A stretch of 64,000 nucleotides of DNA from Cruorifilaria tuberocauda (GCA_013365365.1 JABVXU010000232.1:1-64000), one strand, 5' to 3'; shown: positions 36,641 to 51,245, counted from the stretch's first letter. The notes: generated by a model from the sequence alone, not told the origin. Program-made: numbers and translations.

Positions 36641-39600
36641 CAAAAAGGTTCGAAATTCTAAGCCTTATTCAAAAAATTCAATTAATAATGTTTGGAATTT
36701 TGAGATGTTTTCAATGAAATTAAAATCTTTTTGAAAATTAAAGTAACTGTTATGAAAAATAAAGTTTCTAAAATTTATTTGAATAGAATGACTTCCTAAA
36801 TTTTTGATAATTTAATGAAATGTAAAAATTCAATCAATTACTGTGAAAATTCAATTAATTATTTAATTTGAAGTATTTTAATGGATTACAAAGTTAATCA
36901 GGTAATTCGGAACAAAATTTGCTCATATTTCAAAGCATTCCTCTTTTGATCTGTCCTGAAATTGCGCATAATTCGATAGAAAAATAAATAAAACTATTAA
37001 ATAATTGAAATATTTTTTAAATTGATATTCTTTTTCCTTTTTTAAATGAAGTCTTTTTCTTTTCGTCAATGTAAATTTTAGAATTTCATTTTTCCATTTC
37101 TTTTTATTTCATGCATTTCTCCAACAAGCAAAAATGCTTTTATCACTTGCTTACTAGAAAAAATTAAAATATTACTTAAAGGAACGATTATCATTTTTAT
37201 CAGTTTTTTCTTCGTCAACTTCCCCTAACTTCCATTAACTTGAAAGTAGTGGTGGACTATTTGAACAGCTACAAAGATTTCTCAGCAAAGGACATTCCAT
37301 TCAATCACTCCACTGAAATTCACATCCAATCATTTGTGTTAAATTTTGTTTCACATTGTTCGATCAAATTTATTATCCATTTTGATGGATTGAATTCTTT
37401 TATTTTGTTTGATCCATATTTGTTATAATAGATCGGTGATAATAAAAATCTCTTTCGACCTCTTTTACAGCGAGAGATAGTGCCTTTGTTAAATTAGTCT
37501 TAATTTAATTGTTCTTATTGATAACACTATCAATAATTGATATTCAGGTTTGTTTGATAATGACAACAACAATGATAAAAGAAATTCCATTCATTTAACA
37601 AATAAATTTTTACCCAAAGAAATTAATTAATTGGCAAAATAATAAACTTTTTCTCTCTTTTTTTTCTTTTTGCATTTTTCAAATTTTCGCAAATTTTTTT
37701 TGTGTTTTTTCGAAAAAAGAGCACAAAATTAGTAAAATCAAGATTATCAAATTACATTTTTGAATGGAATAGAATATTCGAAAACAATTTTTGGAAATAA
37801 TTAATTTAAATGAAAAAGATTAAGTGAATAAAGTATTCCATACAAGTACAAATAATCATGATATAATCCAGCAGAACTTGTTGGATTTGTTTTCGATTTA
37901 AATTGCACATACAGTTTCAAATAAATGCATGCAACACTGTGATTGATTTCATATCATAATTATTGCTATTACTATATCACCTATGATTAGGTGGATAAAA
38001 GCAATAAATGAATGTTTCATTTCGTCAGCTATGTCTCGAAATTAGAGATTTATTTGAAAATTAAAATTTCAGATCAGAGGGAGAAATATGTTAGGAGACT
38101 ATTTCATTTCTTAAACAGAATTTGGCTATTTTCAGAAAGAAGAAAAAGAGAGTGGAAACAATGGTTTTTATCACCAAGAAACTGATAAAATTTGATTTTA
38201 TTTCCCCAATTGATAAAATAGAATATTTAACATTTGTTTTATGATTATTTAGAATTTAATGCAAAAAGCAGTAAGTATTTTTGAATCTTTTTTTGAGTTT
38301 GAGTTTTCTAAGCAAAAGAAAAGAGTAAATAGGAAGACGAATTCAACAAGCTATATGATATATGGTAAATAATCAAACTTGTCTGAATATCAATATCCGT
38401 TGAAATAGAAGGTGAGATAAGCACACATGCATGAACCATTCGACCGACTTTTTCGATATTTTAAATCAAAACAATCTATTTAATTTTTCAATACTTGAAT
38501 TTTTCATACTAATTTAAGCGATTCAAGAATTTGATACCAAATCTCTCAGAGTGTATAATGGTCGATCAATAATTAAATTCATTTAGGCTTTTCAATTCTA
38601 CAGAGTTAAGCAGTAATAATACCATTCATTTCTGAGTTATCAGGTAAAAATATGTTGAGAATTTATATTTTTATTATTTTTTTTTATCCCAACGACAGTA
38701 ATATATTATTTTCCTTTGAGGAAATTTTATGAAAATTGAATTTCTAAAGATTTTTTCTCAGAATTACAGAAGTGCTTGATAGATTAATTATTGCAATAAC
38801 TGTAATCTTATTCATGCTACTATCATTGATATAAGCAGTAATAATGAATTATTATGAGCTGATAGGTTGGAAGTATTGTATTTTAATTACTGGAATAATT
38901 CCACCGTAATTACCGAATAATCCTGATATTTACATAACGAATTTAAGCAGCACTCAATTTGTCCTATTTTAACATTTGTTCTATTTGCTCATTCCGGAAG
39001 GCGCTTTTTTCCTGATTTACAATTCATATTCTCCCGTAGAAATAGCTATTGTACGATATGACAGTCATTATTACCATTGATCATCTGGAAATGAAATGAC
39101 CTAATTTTATCGTCCGTATCCAGCACAAAATATATCAGTAATTGTGTTCCTAACCTACAATATCGCTTCTAATATCGCTCAGCATTATTTCATGATACTA
39201 TTAATTTCTTTAATTACAATGTTCGTTTATTTGTTTCCTTGTTTGTTTGATTGAATAACTCATAAAAAACGATTTGTAATTTACAAATAGTTAAATACAA
39301 TGAATGTCGATTAACTGGAATCATCGTTATTTAGTGATAAATTGGAATTATTATTATGATTGAATTTTTAATTCGTAATAATAATTCGCTCCATTTTGTA
39401 GCGATTACTCTTTCCATTATTGATTCCAACTATGATCTTTAGATTATTCTTGTCAAGGAAAAAAATCTGAAATCAAATTTTCTGCTAATTTACTTTATTT
39501 TCTAAATATTTGTAAATGACGAATTATTTTATAGCAATACATCATTTGTAATAAAATCCCTGACATTTTCGCAATTTTATTAGCCAAAAAAAGAAAATTT

Positions 39601-40051
39601 TGGTCATTGACCCTTTTAAGTATTACTTTTTAAAATACTTGTAATTATTAGATTTATTCCACCGAATTCAATAATTGCTAAAGGAAATTGCCTGAAAATT
39701 GAAATTATACGATTAGCAATCCACCGTGGAATTGTCAATAATTATCAATTAATTCAAAATTATAAAATTGATAAAATTAATTACTTCGCATATACTATGC
39801 CCAATGATATGAAGTTGAAAAAGCTAAAAAAGAGGTATGATCTTTGACCTTCGTGGTGTTCAGGTATACACTGATTGGAATTTATGAATATTAATGGTTA
39901 AAGATAATTTCGTTGAGTGCCATCAATGAATGAATGAAACTTCGATATTTAATAATTATTTAATAATTGGAAATGCATATGCTATAATTAACATGCATTT
40001 ATTTTCGTTCTATGCATGTGAGTAACGACATCATCAGAAATCTTCATTTCC

Positions 40052-40103
40052 AATGATAACCGGAACAATGGTGCTTTAATGATAACCGGAAAATTGGTTA
40101 TCA
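40052..40103. repeat. Direct repeat AATGATAACCGGAA (two copies) with a nearby inverted core
   Basis: The 14-mer occurs at 40052-40065 and 40078-40091, offset by 26 bases. GGTTATCA at 40096-40103 is the inverse of its TGATAACC core. It may be a small regulatory cluster or chance. Confidence 0.55.
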
Positions 40104-42659
40104 AAAATTCCTCTCTTCGGGCAAAACATTAACCAGTTTTCTTTTTATATTTCATTCTTGCATAATGTCTATTTTAAAGATATAAATATGTATTATATCT
40201 TTTATTTGTTTTGAATTTCTCATCAAAATATATTTTATTGAAATTTCTGAGATAAAAAATAATCTTAATTGAAAATAAATATAATTTGTTTGCTTAACAT
40301 AATTATTGATTGAATCGATTGGAGATTGTATTTAACTGACCATCATAATTTTGAAATCAATTAGGAAAAAAGTGTTTTGTTTTTCAGATATTTCCATTGC
40401 TAAAGCACATTTCTACTTCATTAAAATGTTAAGCAACAAATGCTATCAGTGCTTTTCACTGGAATCCAATAGAATACGTTAAGCTAATAAATGCCATGAA
40501 GAAGAAAATTTGCAAGAACTTAGTAAGGAAGGAAGAAATAATTTTGTAGTTTATAGGTCATTTCCTAAAAAGAATTTTTTTTTTGCTTTAAAAATGACGA
40601 AATGAAATAAGAAAAGTTTTGAAAATACCTAGGTAAATATAAGGAAAAAGTTTTTTTCTTCTCGTTAAATTCCATAATTTTTGAAAAATTATTTCAATTA
40701 ATTCTAAAAACGTTTCTTACTTTTTTGTAAAAATTTCAAATTTTTATTAAGCTAGAAAAGAATACTTTATTAAATTTGAATTGTTAAGATGAAAAGTTCC
40801 GGAAAATGAAAATGATCGTCATTTTCGTAGTTCGAATGAGAGAATCGTTAGAGGAATATTTGAGGATAGCAGTAAGAAAGAGAATCGGAATCGGAAACGT
40901 AATAAAATTAGATTAATAGAAAACGTATTTCCAGTCGGAAACATATCCATACTAAAGTGGTTTTCATTCAATAAATTGCTTTTTTGAAATTTTTTCTCCG
41001 GAAAAAAGTGCCATTCCTATTCGTCCGGTTTTCTTTTAAATTTCTTGTATTTTATTTATTTTCGAATTGAAATATTATTATTACATAATCGGAACAATAT
41101 TTCTACTAGGGAAAGTTGAAGCTTCAAATTAACTTTTCAGAGATTAGAATTGAATAATTTAAGAGAGAGAGAGAGAAAGTAGGAAGAAGAATGCTTCAGT
41201 ATGTAAATAATTAAATTGATTATTAATTACTCATTCACATTTTTCCCCTTTCTGTCCTCATATCTTTAAATTATTCATATTGGAAATTTCATTTAATTCA
41301 ATAAAATATGAAATGTGCAATATCCTGCACTTTCCGTTTACTGTTACTTCATAACTTTTTTTAAAATTATTTCCTTAAAGTTTTTATACTTTTAATTTAT
41401 TAACAAATAACTAATGAATTGTTAGCTCAATTTTTAACTTCAAAAATTTCTATGTCACGTTTACCTACCCATTTTTATTAAATCAATCTACTATCAACTG
41501 TGCAATTATCATCTTTTGCATACCTGATAATATATCCTTAAACTTTACTGTTCTTTTTCTGACAAAATTTATTTAGTGAAAATGATTGGTGCATTAATCT
41601 TTCTATATTCCAAATTTCACCAATTCATGCATATGTTTTTGACAAATGATATCTATCAAGAGATTTCAAATCTTCCAATAAAATAAGTATTAAACCTCTT
41701 TAACTATTGTTGATAATTTATTATCATGATATCGTAGCAAACTTTAAAAAATAAAAAAACTTTAAAAGCATTTGTTAATGTGTTAATTAATGGATTAATT
41801 TAGATTCTGCTTTTACCGATACAGTAATTTTTGTATAGTAAAGTTATCCGAACTATTTCTGCTAAAATGAAAAGATTTTAATATGATATGTGATAGGTGC
41901 ATAGTGTTATCATACAATTATTTAACAATATCAAATTTAGGTATAAATTATCATGAGAAGTGATGATAGCACGTGAATGATAGTTTTTAGACACAGAGAA
42001 AGAGCAGTGATAATTTTGAAGTGATTCGATCAGTAATATGGCGATTGCATGCATGGATGAAATCAGTGGAAGGAAGAGTAGGCGGAAGTTACTGACTGTT
42101 ACACCAATTTTACCTATCAATTTACCGGTTTTTTCCATATTTATGATTTTAAACGATTTCATATCTTAGAGATATTTTTGGTGATATGATAGAAAGAGGA
42201 AAAACACGTAAAGGTTAAGAAAATGGAATAAAAAGAAAAGAAGAAAAGATAGGTCAAATTAGATAAATTTGAAATGACAATGTATTTTACAGCATTTTCA
42301 AGAAAATTAATCGTACTGAGAATCAGTACGGTACTGGTCATTTCATTTTTTTCTCACTCCTTCATGTCTATTCTAAATTTGACTGATCGAAAGATTTTAA
42401 AAAACTATTGACAAACTTGATATTTTTAAATTTGATACTGCAAAAAAGAAATAAGGTATCTTATGTTTCGTGTTTATAACTGATTTTTGAAAGTTTGATA
42501 AATATTCATGATTTTAATTTCGTGGAAGAATGAAAATTTCTACGGTTCGATTGAATATTCTGTATTACGGTCATTCCACTTATCGTTTTCTCATGATTTG
42601 TTTGTAATATCTTGTAATCATACAATCAAACTAATTAAAAACTTTTAATCACCTACGTA

Positions 42660-42720
42660 AAACTTATCAGAAACTTTAATGATGTATGTGAAATTGATGA
42701 TCATGGCTTCTGATAAGTTT
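42660..42720. repeat. 13-base perfect inverted repeat
   Basis: AAACTTATCAGAA (42660-42672) and TTCTGATAAGTTT (42708-42720) are exact reverse complements separated by 35 bases. They could fold into a stem-loop or be termini of a tiny MITE-like element, although no flanking duplication is visible. Confidence 0.6.
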
Positions 42721-45700
42721 AGTAATTAGACAAAATGCATAAATGATATGATGAACGGAAAACTTTTCTATTAATTTTTCATTTTTAACAAATTTTTTAA
42801 ATCAATTCAATTCTTAATTTTTAATTTATTGATATACAATTTAATTTCGACTCTATTTGAGAAACATTCGTTCCAATCATTCACGTGCAAAAATCAATTG
42901 ATTAAATGTCCGATCAACCACTTGTAGTAACACTTAACCTTTCAACAAAGTGCACACAAAAAAAAACTCATATAAAAAATTATTTTTCAACAATTACTAC
43001 AACTGATAGGATTGGTAATAATATTTTATTTGTTACCTGTTTAAATATTATCCGTCGTGAGCAATTTTTCCCATTGTTCATTTACTTCAACATTGGAGTG
43101 CTTCTATTTCAAAAATGAAGTCAAATATGAAATGTAAATCATTATTATTATTATTATTCTTATTGTTAGGCTATTGAAATTTGTTTAAATAATACACAAA
43201 TGAGAAAGGAATATATTGGAAATTTATTGTTGCTTATTTAAATTGATTAGCACAATTATGAATTGATAATCTATTCATATTTTTCAAAGTCAAAATTTGA
43301 TAGTATCTTAATTGTAAAGAATGCAATTGCCATCATTACTACAATTGCTATAATTCGTAAAATGATGGCACAAATAATTAGGTTTCTTTGCACAGATTTA
43401 AAGTGCAAATTTTGAAATTCAATTCTTTCTATTCCTGTTCTCCATTCGTTTTGATATGCTATTTACTGTCTTTTAGAAATAAACTAAACCTTGCAGTAAT
43501 TTCATCTTCTTTAAACTTGAATAAATTAAAAATGAGAAACTTTAATGGTATAGTTGAATTTGATCATTTTCATCTTACTTTAAAATCTTGGAATGCAACA
43601 GATATAACGAACTCATTGTTTTGTTTATTTCATTAAATTGCGGTATTTATTCACTTTGAATATATCGCAGAATCATTATTGAAATATAAAATAACAAAAA
43701 CATTATATACTAGTTTCTTTTCAAATGACTACTTGGATTTTAATTAATGAATGATATCATAAATCTAATCACTTCATGATCTTTTCTTTCCTGCTAAAAC
43801 GATAATTTCACAAATTCTAAAACATTTTGTTATTTCAATCGGAATAAACTAAGAGATGAAAAGCATACATTGAAATTTTGTTTTCGTTATGCTTCACTGA
43901 ATAAATATTCATGCATTTGTTCCCTATTGTTATTTATTTATCGATGACAATTAATGATGACAGTTAATAATATTAACTTTACTCTTTCAACCATTTACAC
44001 TTTCGCTTTTATTTCTTTCTCTCGTTATAGTTTAAGAGTAAAAAAATAAATTGTTTAAGTTACAATTGCTATCAATAGTTTATTAAGAACTCATAAAATA
44101 ATATTCATAATGAAATCTAGTATTATTGCTGAAAAGTATGCATGATTGATTATATGCAATCATATTTATTAATTTTCAATGAAAACTTGTTTCTCTTTTG
44201 ATCAATGTGACGATATCGATTTCTTATATATTTCAATTGAACGAAGTAAAACTTGATTATGTCACAAATGTTTGCAGTGATAAAAATAGTTGATTACAAT
44301 TATCAGAATTGCGTGTAGCTTTCAGAGCTACTGAAAATAATTGATAGTAAAGATTTCACCCATCGATGGATAATAAATGAATATCGATTAAAATTCAAAT
44401 TAATTGGTTTCTGCGATCAAATAAGAATATGTAATCAGTGATATCTGGTAAAACGATCAGTTTCCTTTATTAATTATTCATAGTTAATTTATAAGTATTG
44501 CTCGTTTACTTTAAAATTGAAAAGATATATTAAAAATCCTTAAAATTTTAATTCCGCTTATGTATTGAAATTGATAGTATCAAATTAATTACACTCAAAC
44601 TATCTTATCCTCAAATGATTCATCGAAATTTCGATAACTTTCCGTCCAGTATATTTAGATCATTATCAATAAAATAATGCAAAAAAAGCAATAAAATGTT
44701 TTGGTATGAATGAAAAGGCAAATTGCCAAATTATCAAATTCAGTTATATGTCAATTATCAGCAATTAGCAGAGACAATTAATTATTCTCACTTGAAATGA
44801 TTAATTCTCTTATATATTAATAAAACTATGCTAAATATTTTTTGATAAAGAAAATTAATGATAGTAAAATAAAATATCATGCATGTGGTTCGTCCTCAAC
44901 AGTTTCTTATCACTAATTTATTTAGTTTCTTATCACTAATTAACTTATCATTTATAATGAAAGTTTTTAATTTGAAAAAAAGCATAATTGGACAGAAAAT
45001 TTTTGAACAAATTGAATGAAAGTTTATTTTTAAAAAAAGGGAAAGGTGGAGAGACAAAGTTTTTGAGGAAAGTTTGATATTATTTATTAGAAATAATATC
45101 AAAAAAGATATCATCAAAGTATGAGAATGAATGAAATAACATTTTATAGATTGATGAGAGATGAAAACAAAATAGTAATACACTGTTATTTACATTTTAA
45201 CCTTTTTTTGATATTTATTTATATCAAATTTCATTATAAGCATAAAGTGGTAAACAAATTTGTGATGCTTTTCCCACTTTTACTGTTCTTTTGTTTTTCC
45301 TTCTAGCTTATTTATCTTTTGCTAATTATCATTTCATTAATTGAAATGATTTTGATTTACTCAGGTAAATTTGATGATAATTCTTTCAGTGCATTCGTTT
45401 AGAATAGCAAGAAAAAAGCTCTTATTAACTAACTCATTACTTTTTTTTCTTTTATGCATATTTGTTTGTTTTCTTAATTTAATTTATGTTTTCAACATTT
45501 TACCCATATATGATAAAATAAGAATTAGTTAAGTTATTCAGAATTTGAATGCATTTTAAAAAAGCAATTAAATTGAATTAAAATATAATTTGATTTATTA
45601 ATAATGAAAAATTAAACACAAAAATGATGGAAAAGAGAAATGAAAAACGCATGAAATGATAATCGTTTCATTTTCTTTTTTAATAGACATAATTTCTAAA

Positions 45701-48095
45701 CAACTTTTTTTCTCCATTTTCATCAAAACATCATCCATAAGTGATTGTAATTGTTAATCGATAAAATGATAATTGTTACTGAATAGGAAATAAGTTTAAA
45801 AGGGTTGAAAGGAAATACAACGATTTCAGGTATATCGATCTCTTATGCAAAGCTCCGCATTATCGCTTCTTTACTTCTATTTTTTGTTTTAAATTTTTGA
45901 GATGTCGCAAGCATCCCTTATCGAAACATTAAATGAACAAAGGTTAACCTTAAAAAAATCAAATAATAATTCCAGTTAAATCCGAGTTTTCGAGATATTT
46001 GATCCTGACATATTAATAAATGATAGTAATTATGATGACTACTTCTCGTCATTATTATCAGTTTCATTCATTTAAAATCGTGAATATAATGAAATTATTT
46101 GATGATAAAATAAAATACATCAATTAATAAGAAATGTCACGTTGCTTCAAATGTTGAAAATACAAGATTTCAAATTTTGTATTTATTCATTTTTACCGCT
46201 TCTAATTTCTTCTCATATTTTGTTGTAATATTTTGGAAATACTTTAAATTATTTTTACAACCTAAATTTTACCAATGATATTATTAAATTTATTGAACTG
46301 AAATGTTTTCAATTGCTTCAAGCACTATTTAAATGATTTATACCATTTGACATATTAGCTAGTACTTAAGTACATATTTTGAACCAACGAGTAAACAGAT
46401 TGAAGAAAATTGATCAAACAAGTTAGAATGTAAATTTCCGTGAAATACTAATATTTAGTTGTTTACAGGATCCACTTATGTCAACATCAAATTAAATATA
46501 AATATTACATTTCATACTATTTTCTTTCATTCTTCATACTTAATTATGTATTTTTAAACAGTTAAAATATTTAATTAAAATCATTCATATACTCACAATA
46601 TATTTGTTGATTGATCAATTTATTTGTTAACAGTAATATCGTAATATGATGAATGAATATCATGATGATGGTTATATTCCAAAAAGCTATTAAATTGGTT
46701 AAAAACCAATTTATTTCCTGATTTTTTCAAATGTTGAAAGTACTGAAAGTCTTCATATTTTTGTTGCTTATAATTATGCTTAATTATAAACAATTTTTAA
46801 TTACAACACGATTTCATGATAATGTTTTTTTCGTTTAAAAAGAAAAGAAAACATTTTCCAATAAATATTTCCGTCCTAATATTCCGTTCAATTTTTTTTT
46901 CGATAAAAAAATCTTTTCATAAATTTTGTCTTTTCAAATGAAAAATTTTTCATTAAATATTTGAAGGATTTTGTTAGTTCGTTTAAGCAAATTTCTTCAT
47001 TTCAAATTTATTTTATTATAAAAATAATATTTTCATTCTTCTGTAGAAACGATTAAAATGTGGGAAAATGCATTTAATCCGTACAAAAATTCCACTTAAT
47101 TCTTATTTGTTTGCTGCAAAGATACCCGAATGATTATTAAATGATAAATTTCTTTTTTCTAGCATCTTCTGAAGTGATTATATCTATCAGATACAACAAA
47201 ATTGACAATACTCATTTGTTATCAATACTTTACTTCGCTTCATTACGCTAAGAAATAAATGATAAATTAAGACAAAGTTTTACTTAGGCGTCATAGAGAA
47301 GAAAAGAAAGTATCGAGAAAAGTTTTTACTTTTCTCTAAATAGTATTTCTTGTTTCGTAACGAATCCTATTGACAATGAATTTCAAATTTTCTTCTCTTC
47401 CCATTCACCCTCGTCCATCTTCATTATCTCGACTTCTAAAATTCTTCCGCATAATTTTCTTTTATAGTTTCTAAAAATTAAAATTATCTTTTATCAGTTT
47501 ATCGTTTCACAATTTTTTTTCATTTCAAATAAAAGAATAACAGAAGGAAAAATCAATCTTACCTGTATGTTTCATTAAATTTAGATCGATCAAGAATTGA
47601 AAAAAAAAGTCAAAAGAAATACCGGAATTTCTCCTGTTCTCATCAAGTAAAGTTTTTTTCTCTTCTTTATTCTCTTTTTTTGTCGTCAAATTTTTTTTTC
47701 TTGGTCATATAAAGTTACCTTCAAAACGTGATTAACAGGATTTTTGCTGTCGGGAAAGTTAGAATCAAGTTTAGATTATTCAGTTTTTATTCTTTTTCTG
47801 AGATCTTTCGGAAAATCTTAATAATGGCATTTTGCAAATGAAGAAATAACAATAGAACAGGTCGATTCTTATGAATGCACATTCATTTACTATTATTGAC
47901 CAAACGATGGAAATTTATTGGTAAATGATTTAATTGAAGCTAATTTCGATTCAATTTAGCAGAACCTGGAAGAAACGTTGATCGAATTTGATCAAATGAT
48001 CCATTAATTAATTACAATAGTGTTTTCGATAAATCATTTTTCACTAAACAAATGTATTTTCAAAAAATTAACAATTTCGATTGATTTTTTTTTAG

Positions 48096-49256
48096 TACCA
48101 GAAATCATTCAAAATCAGAGTTTACAAATGTTGGCAAGGTTAATTAGAATTTTGTCAGGTGAAAAAGAATGTATGAAAATAATTTTCCGAAAAGTTTTTC
48201 TAACCTTGAATCGCAAATAACGATTAAAAATTCCTAAAATTCTCCAAAAATCTTTTTTGCATTTTAAATGAGTTTTCAAAAATTTTGATATTTCAAGAAA
48301 CTTTCCAATCTCATATTCGTAATATGTCACCTTCATTTCACATCTTATCATTTACCATTTTGAAATTTATCATTACACATTAATATGTTTGATCGTTTGC
48401 ATCATTCGATAGCAAACGGGTCGAAAGAGTTTCTTAAAATTTTAAAATTTTATAGATAAAATTAAATCAAATTCCATTCAGAATAATCGGTAAATATTAT
48501 CTTAAAATATTTTTCAAATAAGTTTTCTGGCATTTTCATAATTTTTAATATTAATATGGTTTGTTGATTGGTTTCCATTAATTTAATTCCGCTTGATAAG
48601 TATTTATTTGATTATCTAATCGATATCACCTTCAAACTTTATCAGTTGTACATATTAATCAATTTTAACAAATCTTCTTTGACTATAAGATTACAACACA
48701 TTCATTTGATAAGCTTCATTCACAGAGAGAAAAGTTTCTACGATATTTTTGTAACATTACAAGAGAAGGTCATTAGAAATCATTCATTGATCATTGATCT
48801 CCAATTTCCAGATAATTATTTATTCAAGATGTAACCTTTCACTAATTTTGGTTTTAATAAAATTCATTAGCTGACTTTTTTTTGTAAAATGTTACTTACC
48901 TTAAATTAAGGCTTCTTAACGTTATACTTTTTTATTTAGTTTCTTTACATGAAACGTACAGAATTAAAAAATTGCCAATCAATTGTAAAATTAACTAATA
49001 AAATTATGGAAAAGCTTTAAAATTACAGTAATAAGCCTTTTTTCATAATTCAAAAATTTCACATTAATATAATTTGCTTAATAATTTCTCTTATTAATTA
49101 AATTTGAAAGAATTCAATACGTTAAAAATATTTGCTGCAGTTTATTTCAAGTGGAGAATGTTTGGAAAAGTAAAGGAAATATTTCTTGAAGAAGAGAAAG
49201 CTGTCACTGGTATCACAAGTAATCCTAATATTTCAGTTATCAATGAAAATCTTTGA
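48096..49256 (+). CDS. Possible small plus-strand gene (candidate exons only)
   Basis: Three islands have splice signals. 48096-48158 follows TTTTTTTAG, reads PEIIQNQSLQMLARLIRILS and ends TCAG|gtgaaa. 48646-48768 follows TTTATCAG, reads a frame including HLISFIHREKSFYDIF and VTLQEK, and ends AAG|gtcatt. 49152-49256 follows TTATTTCAAG and reads WRMFGKVKEIFLEEEKAVTG, continuing to VINENL and a stop. The last looks like a real C-terminus. Phases of the first two do not match directly, so at least one island is wrong or an exon is missing. No family was recognised. Confidence 0.27.
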
Positions 49257-50074
49257 CAAAATTAGTAAAAGTATTACTTCCGTTCTCTCCATCTTTCATT
49301 GTATCATTCATTTCTTGATCAAGTCCTTCTCAGATCCTGTTATAATCACTGTCTACCTTTCAAATGGTAGAAAAGTGATGTGGGATAACTGAGTAATAAA
49401 GATGTTGATAATGATGATGATAATTGATAATGATAACGACTTGACAGGCTCTTCAAATTAACTCGATAAATTCCCTCATCTAATAATAAATTACTTTCGA
49501 AATTTAACATTTAAAATAGTTTTTCCTGTCTTACTGTCGACTTTTAAATTGATTTAGAAATGGAATTGAAATAATTGATAGCGAGATGTGGATTGTACGA
49601 AAAATAGAATAAATTGAATCAAAATATCATTTTCGGTCAAATGATTGTTTCGGTTTTTTCAAATATTTTTCTTTATGAAATTAAATGAAATTGGAAAAAG
49701 AACTATTCGATAATTCAGTTTATCATTGCTTATCATTTCAGTGATCAACGTGATACTACTATCAATGATATTATAAAAACATTTAGGTCGTATTCAATTC
49801 ATTCTATTTTCCGTATTATTCGATACCTAAAATTTCATATTTTAAATTTACGTTTGAAATAAACTCACTGGAAAGGATTAAATCCATTTACACTTTTTCT
49901 TCTCAGATTATAAATTAATTTCTAGTTCCACTATCTCTTCTGATAATTTCAGCTTTTCCTCTGTGACGTTTATGTGACAGATCACACGATGGACAATAGA
50001 TGTTGATAATTTCGAAAATCTTAGTAATTTTAGCTTTTCTTCTTTAGTTACTTCATTATTTTATGTGACAAATC

Positions 50075-50126
50075 ACATGCACACAGACACACACACACAC
50101 TCACATGCACACAAACACACACACAA
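50075..50126. repeat. Imperfect CA microsatellite
   Basis: CACACA runs are broken by TGCACACAGA and TCACATGCACACAAA. Confidence 0.9.
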
Positions 50127-50183
50127 AGATGAACAATAGAGGAAAATGTTTCCTTATAATTATCTTATCACGATGATTGCACA

Positions 50184-50190
50184 TCAACAC

Positions 50191-50225
<35 letters not shown>

Positions 50226-50258
50226 CCATCACCATCACCATCATTATCATCATCATCA
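50184..50258. repeat. CAT trinucleotide repeat
   Basis: About 25 CAT units with CAC/CATTAT variants. The poly-His, poly-Ile and poly-Asp open frames over it are artefacts. The bases just after it (50258-50400) are unusually GC-rich (GCAACATCACTGCAACC, CGATCGACAGCGCCCACATC) but show no consistent exon. Confidence 0.95.
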
Positions 50259-50793
50259 ACAGCAACATCACTGCAACCGCTACTACGATCGACAGCGCCC
50301 ACATCAGAAATTACAACGCCGATATTATTAACCAGTTTCATCAGAACGCTACGATCAACTGATGTGCGCCTCTCGCAGAAAGTTGAAAGCGGCAAATTAA
50401 CGAAAGGCAGCGAAGGAAAAGTTTTCCAAATTTTCTTCTCTTTCCTATGTCACACCTTTATTCTCCTCCTTTACATTACTTCTATCATTCCGGAATAATT
50501 CTTCCATTATTATTTTTCCGGAATCAATTTAAAGCATCATTAGGCTTACTACTTGAGACTTTCGTTCTACTTTATTTTGTTATTTTCTGTTGTTAATAAA
50601 TTCCTGAGGAGATATTTAAAATGCCACTTTTCTACTTCAACCGTTTTATTTGATTACTATTTCTACGATTGCTATGAACTATTTGAATTTTCCTCATTTT
50701 CAGATGACATTAAAACGTCTTAATAAGAAACAAATTATTATCAGTGACTGATAACATTTCATTCACATTTTCGAGACATATTCCGAATTCTTA

Positions 50794-50836
50794 CCTCTCT
50801 CTCTCTCTCTCTTTGGAATATATATATATATATATT
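50794..50836. repeat. CT tract followed by a TA tract
   Basis: CTCTCTCTCTCT is followed six bases later by an 18-base TATATA run. Confidence 0.85.
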
Positions 50837-51245
50837 GGTTATATCATATTTCTCGAATTTCACCTTATATTATCATGAAATGATGTCGTGATAGTAATGG
50901 CTGATTTCTATAATTATTTCAAAGTATAATAATGCATCATCTCGGCGATATTATCATTATAATTTCAATAGCAATCAGTTAATTTTTTTCATTTGTATTA
51001 TTTACACAGTTATTGTTAAAATAATTATTGTTTATTCTCTATCGGCCTGTTACCAACATTATTAATTATCTTAATGACAGAAGAAAAAGATAACCTATCA
51101 GCTGAAAAAATGTTTTTTACACTTCACTTTTCTCTTTCTGCACACAACTCACCGCAGCAAATTTTTTTCCTCATTGACATTTGGACGATATGCTTTGACC
51201 TTCATTTTTGAAAACATTTTTTATATTACTGTTTCCTTTGTTTTT

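Larger units (their letters stand above)
36641..48095. other. Long gene-poor AT-rich stretch with a few weak coding islands
   Basis: Three GC-richer islands were noticed. (a) 37240-37345 (plus) reads VVDYLNSYKDFSAKDIPFNH then STEIHIQSF, loosely like a ligand-gated channel ectodomain, without a confirmed acceptor. (b) 40806-40871 (plus) starts ATG and reads MKMIVIFVVRMRESLEEYLR then IA, followed by a strong donor GTAAGA. (c) 42031-42160 can be read on either strand (plus MAIACMDEISGRKSRRKLL; minus a hydrophobic frame starting MKSFKIINMEKTGKL). None has partner exons that I could join, so they are recorded only as hints. The rest is AT-rich repeat-poor DNA with poly-T/poly-A runs. Confidence 0.35.

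Noticed and set aside
50101..50395. Poly-His, poly-Ile, poly-Met and poly-Asp open frames
   Set aside because: All four are readings of the CAT repeat, with no splice or start context.
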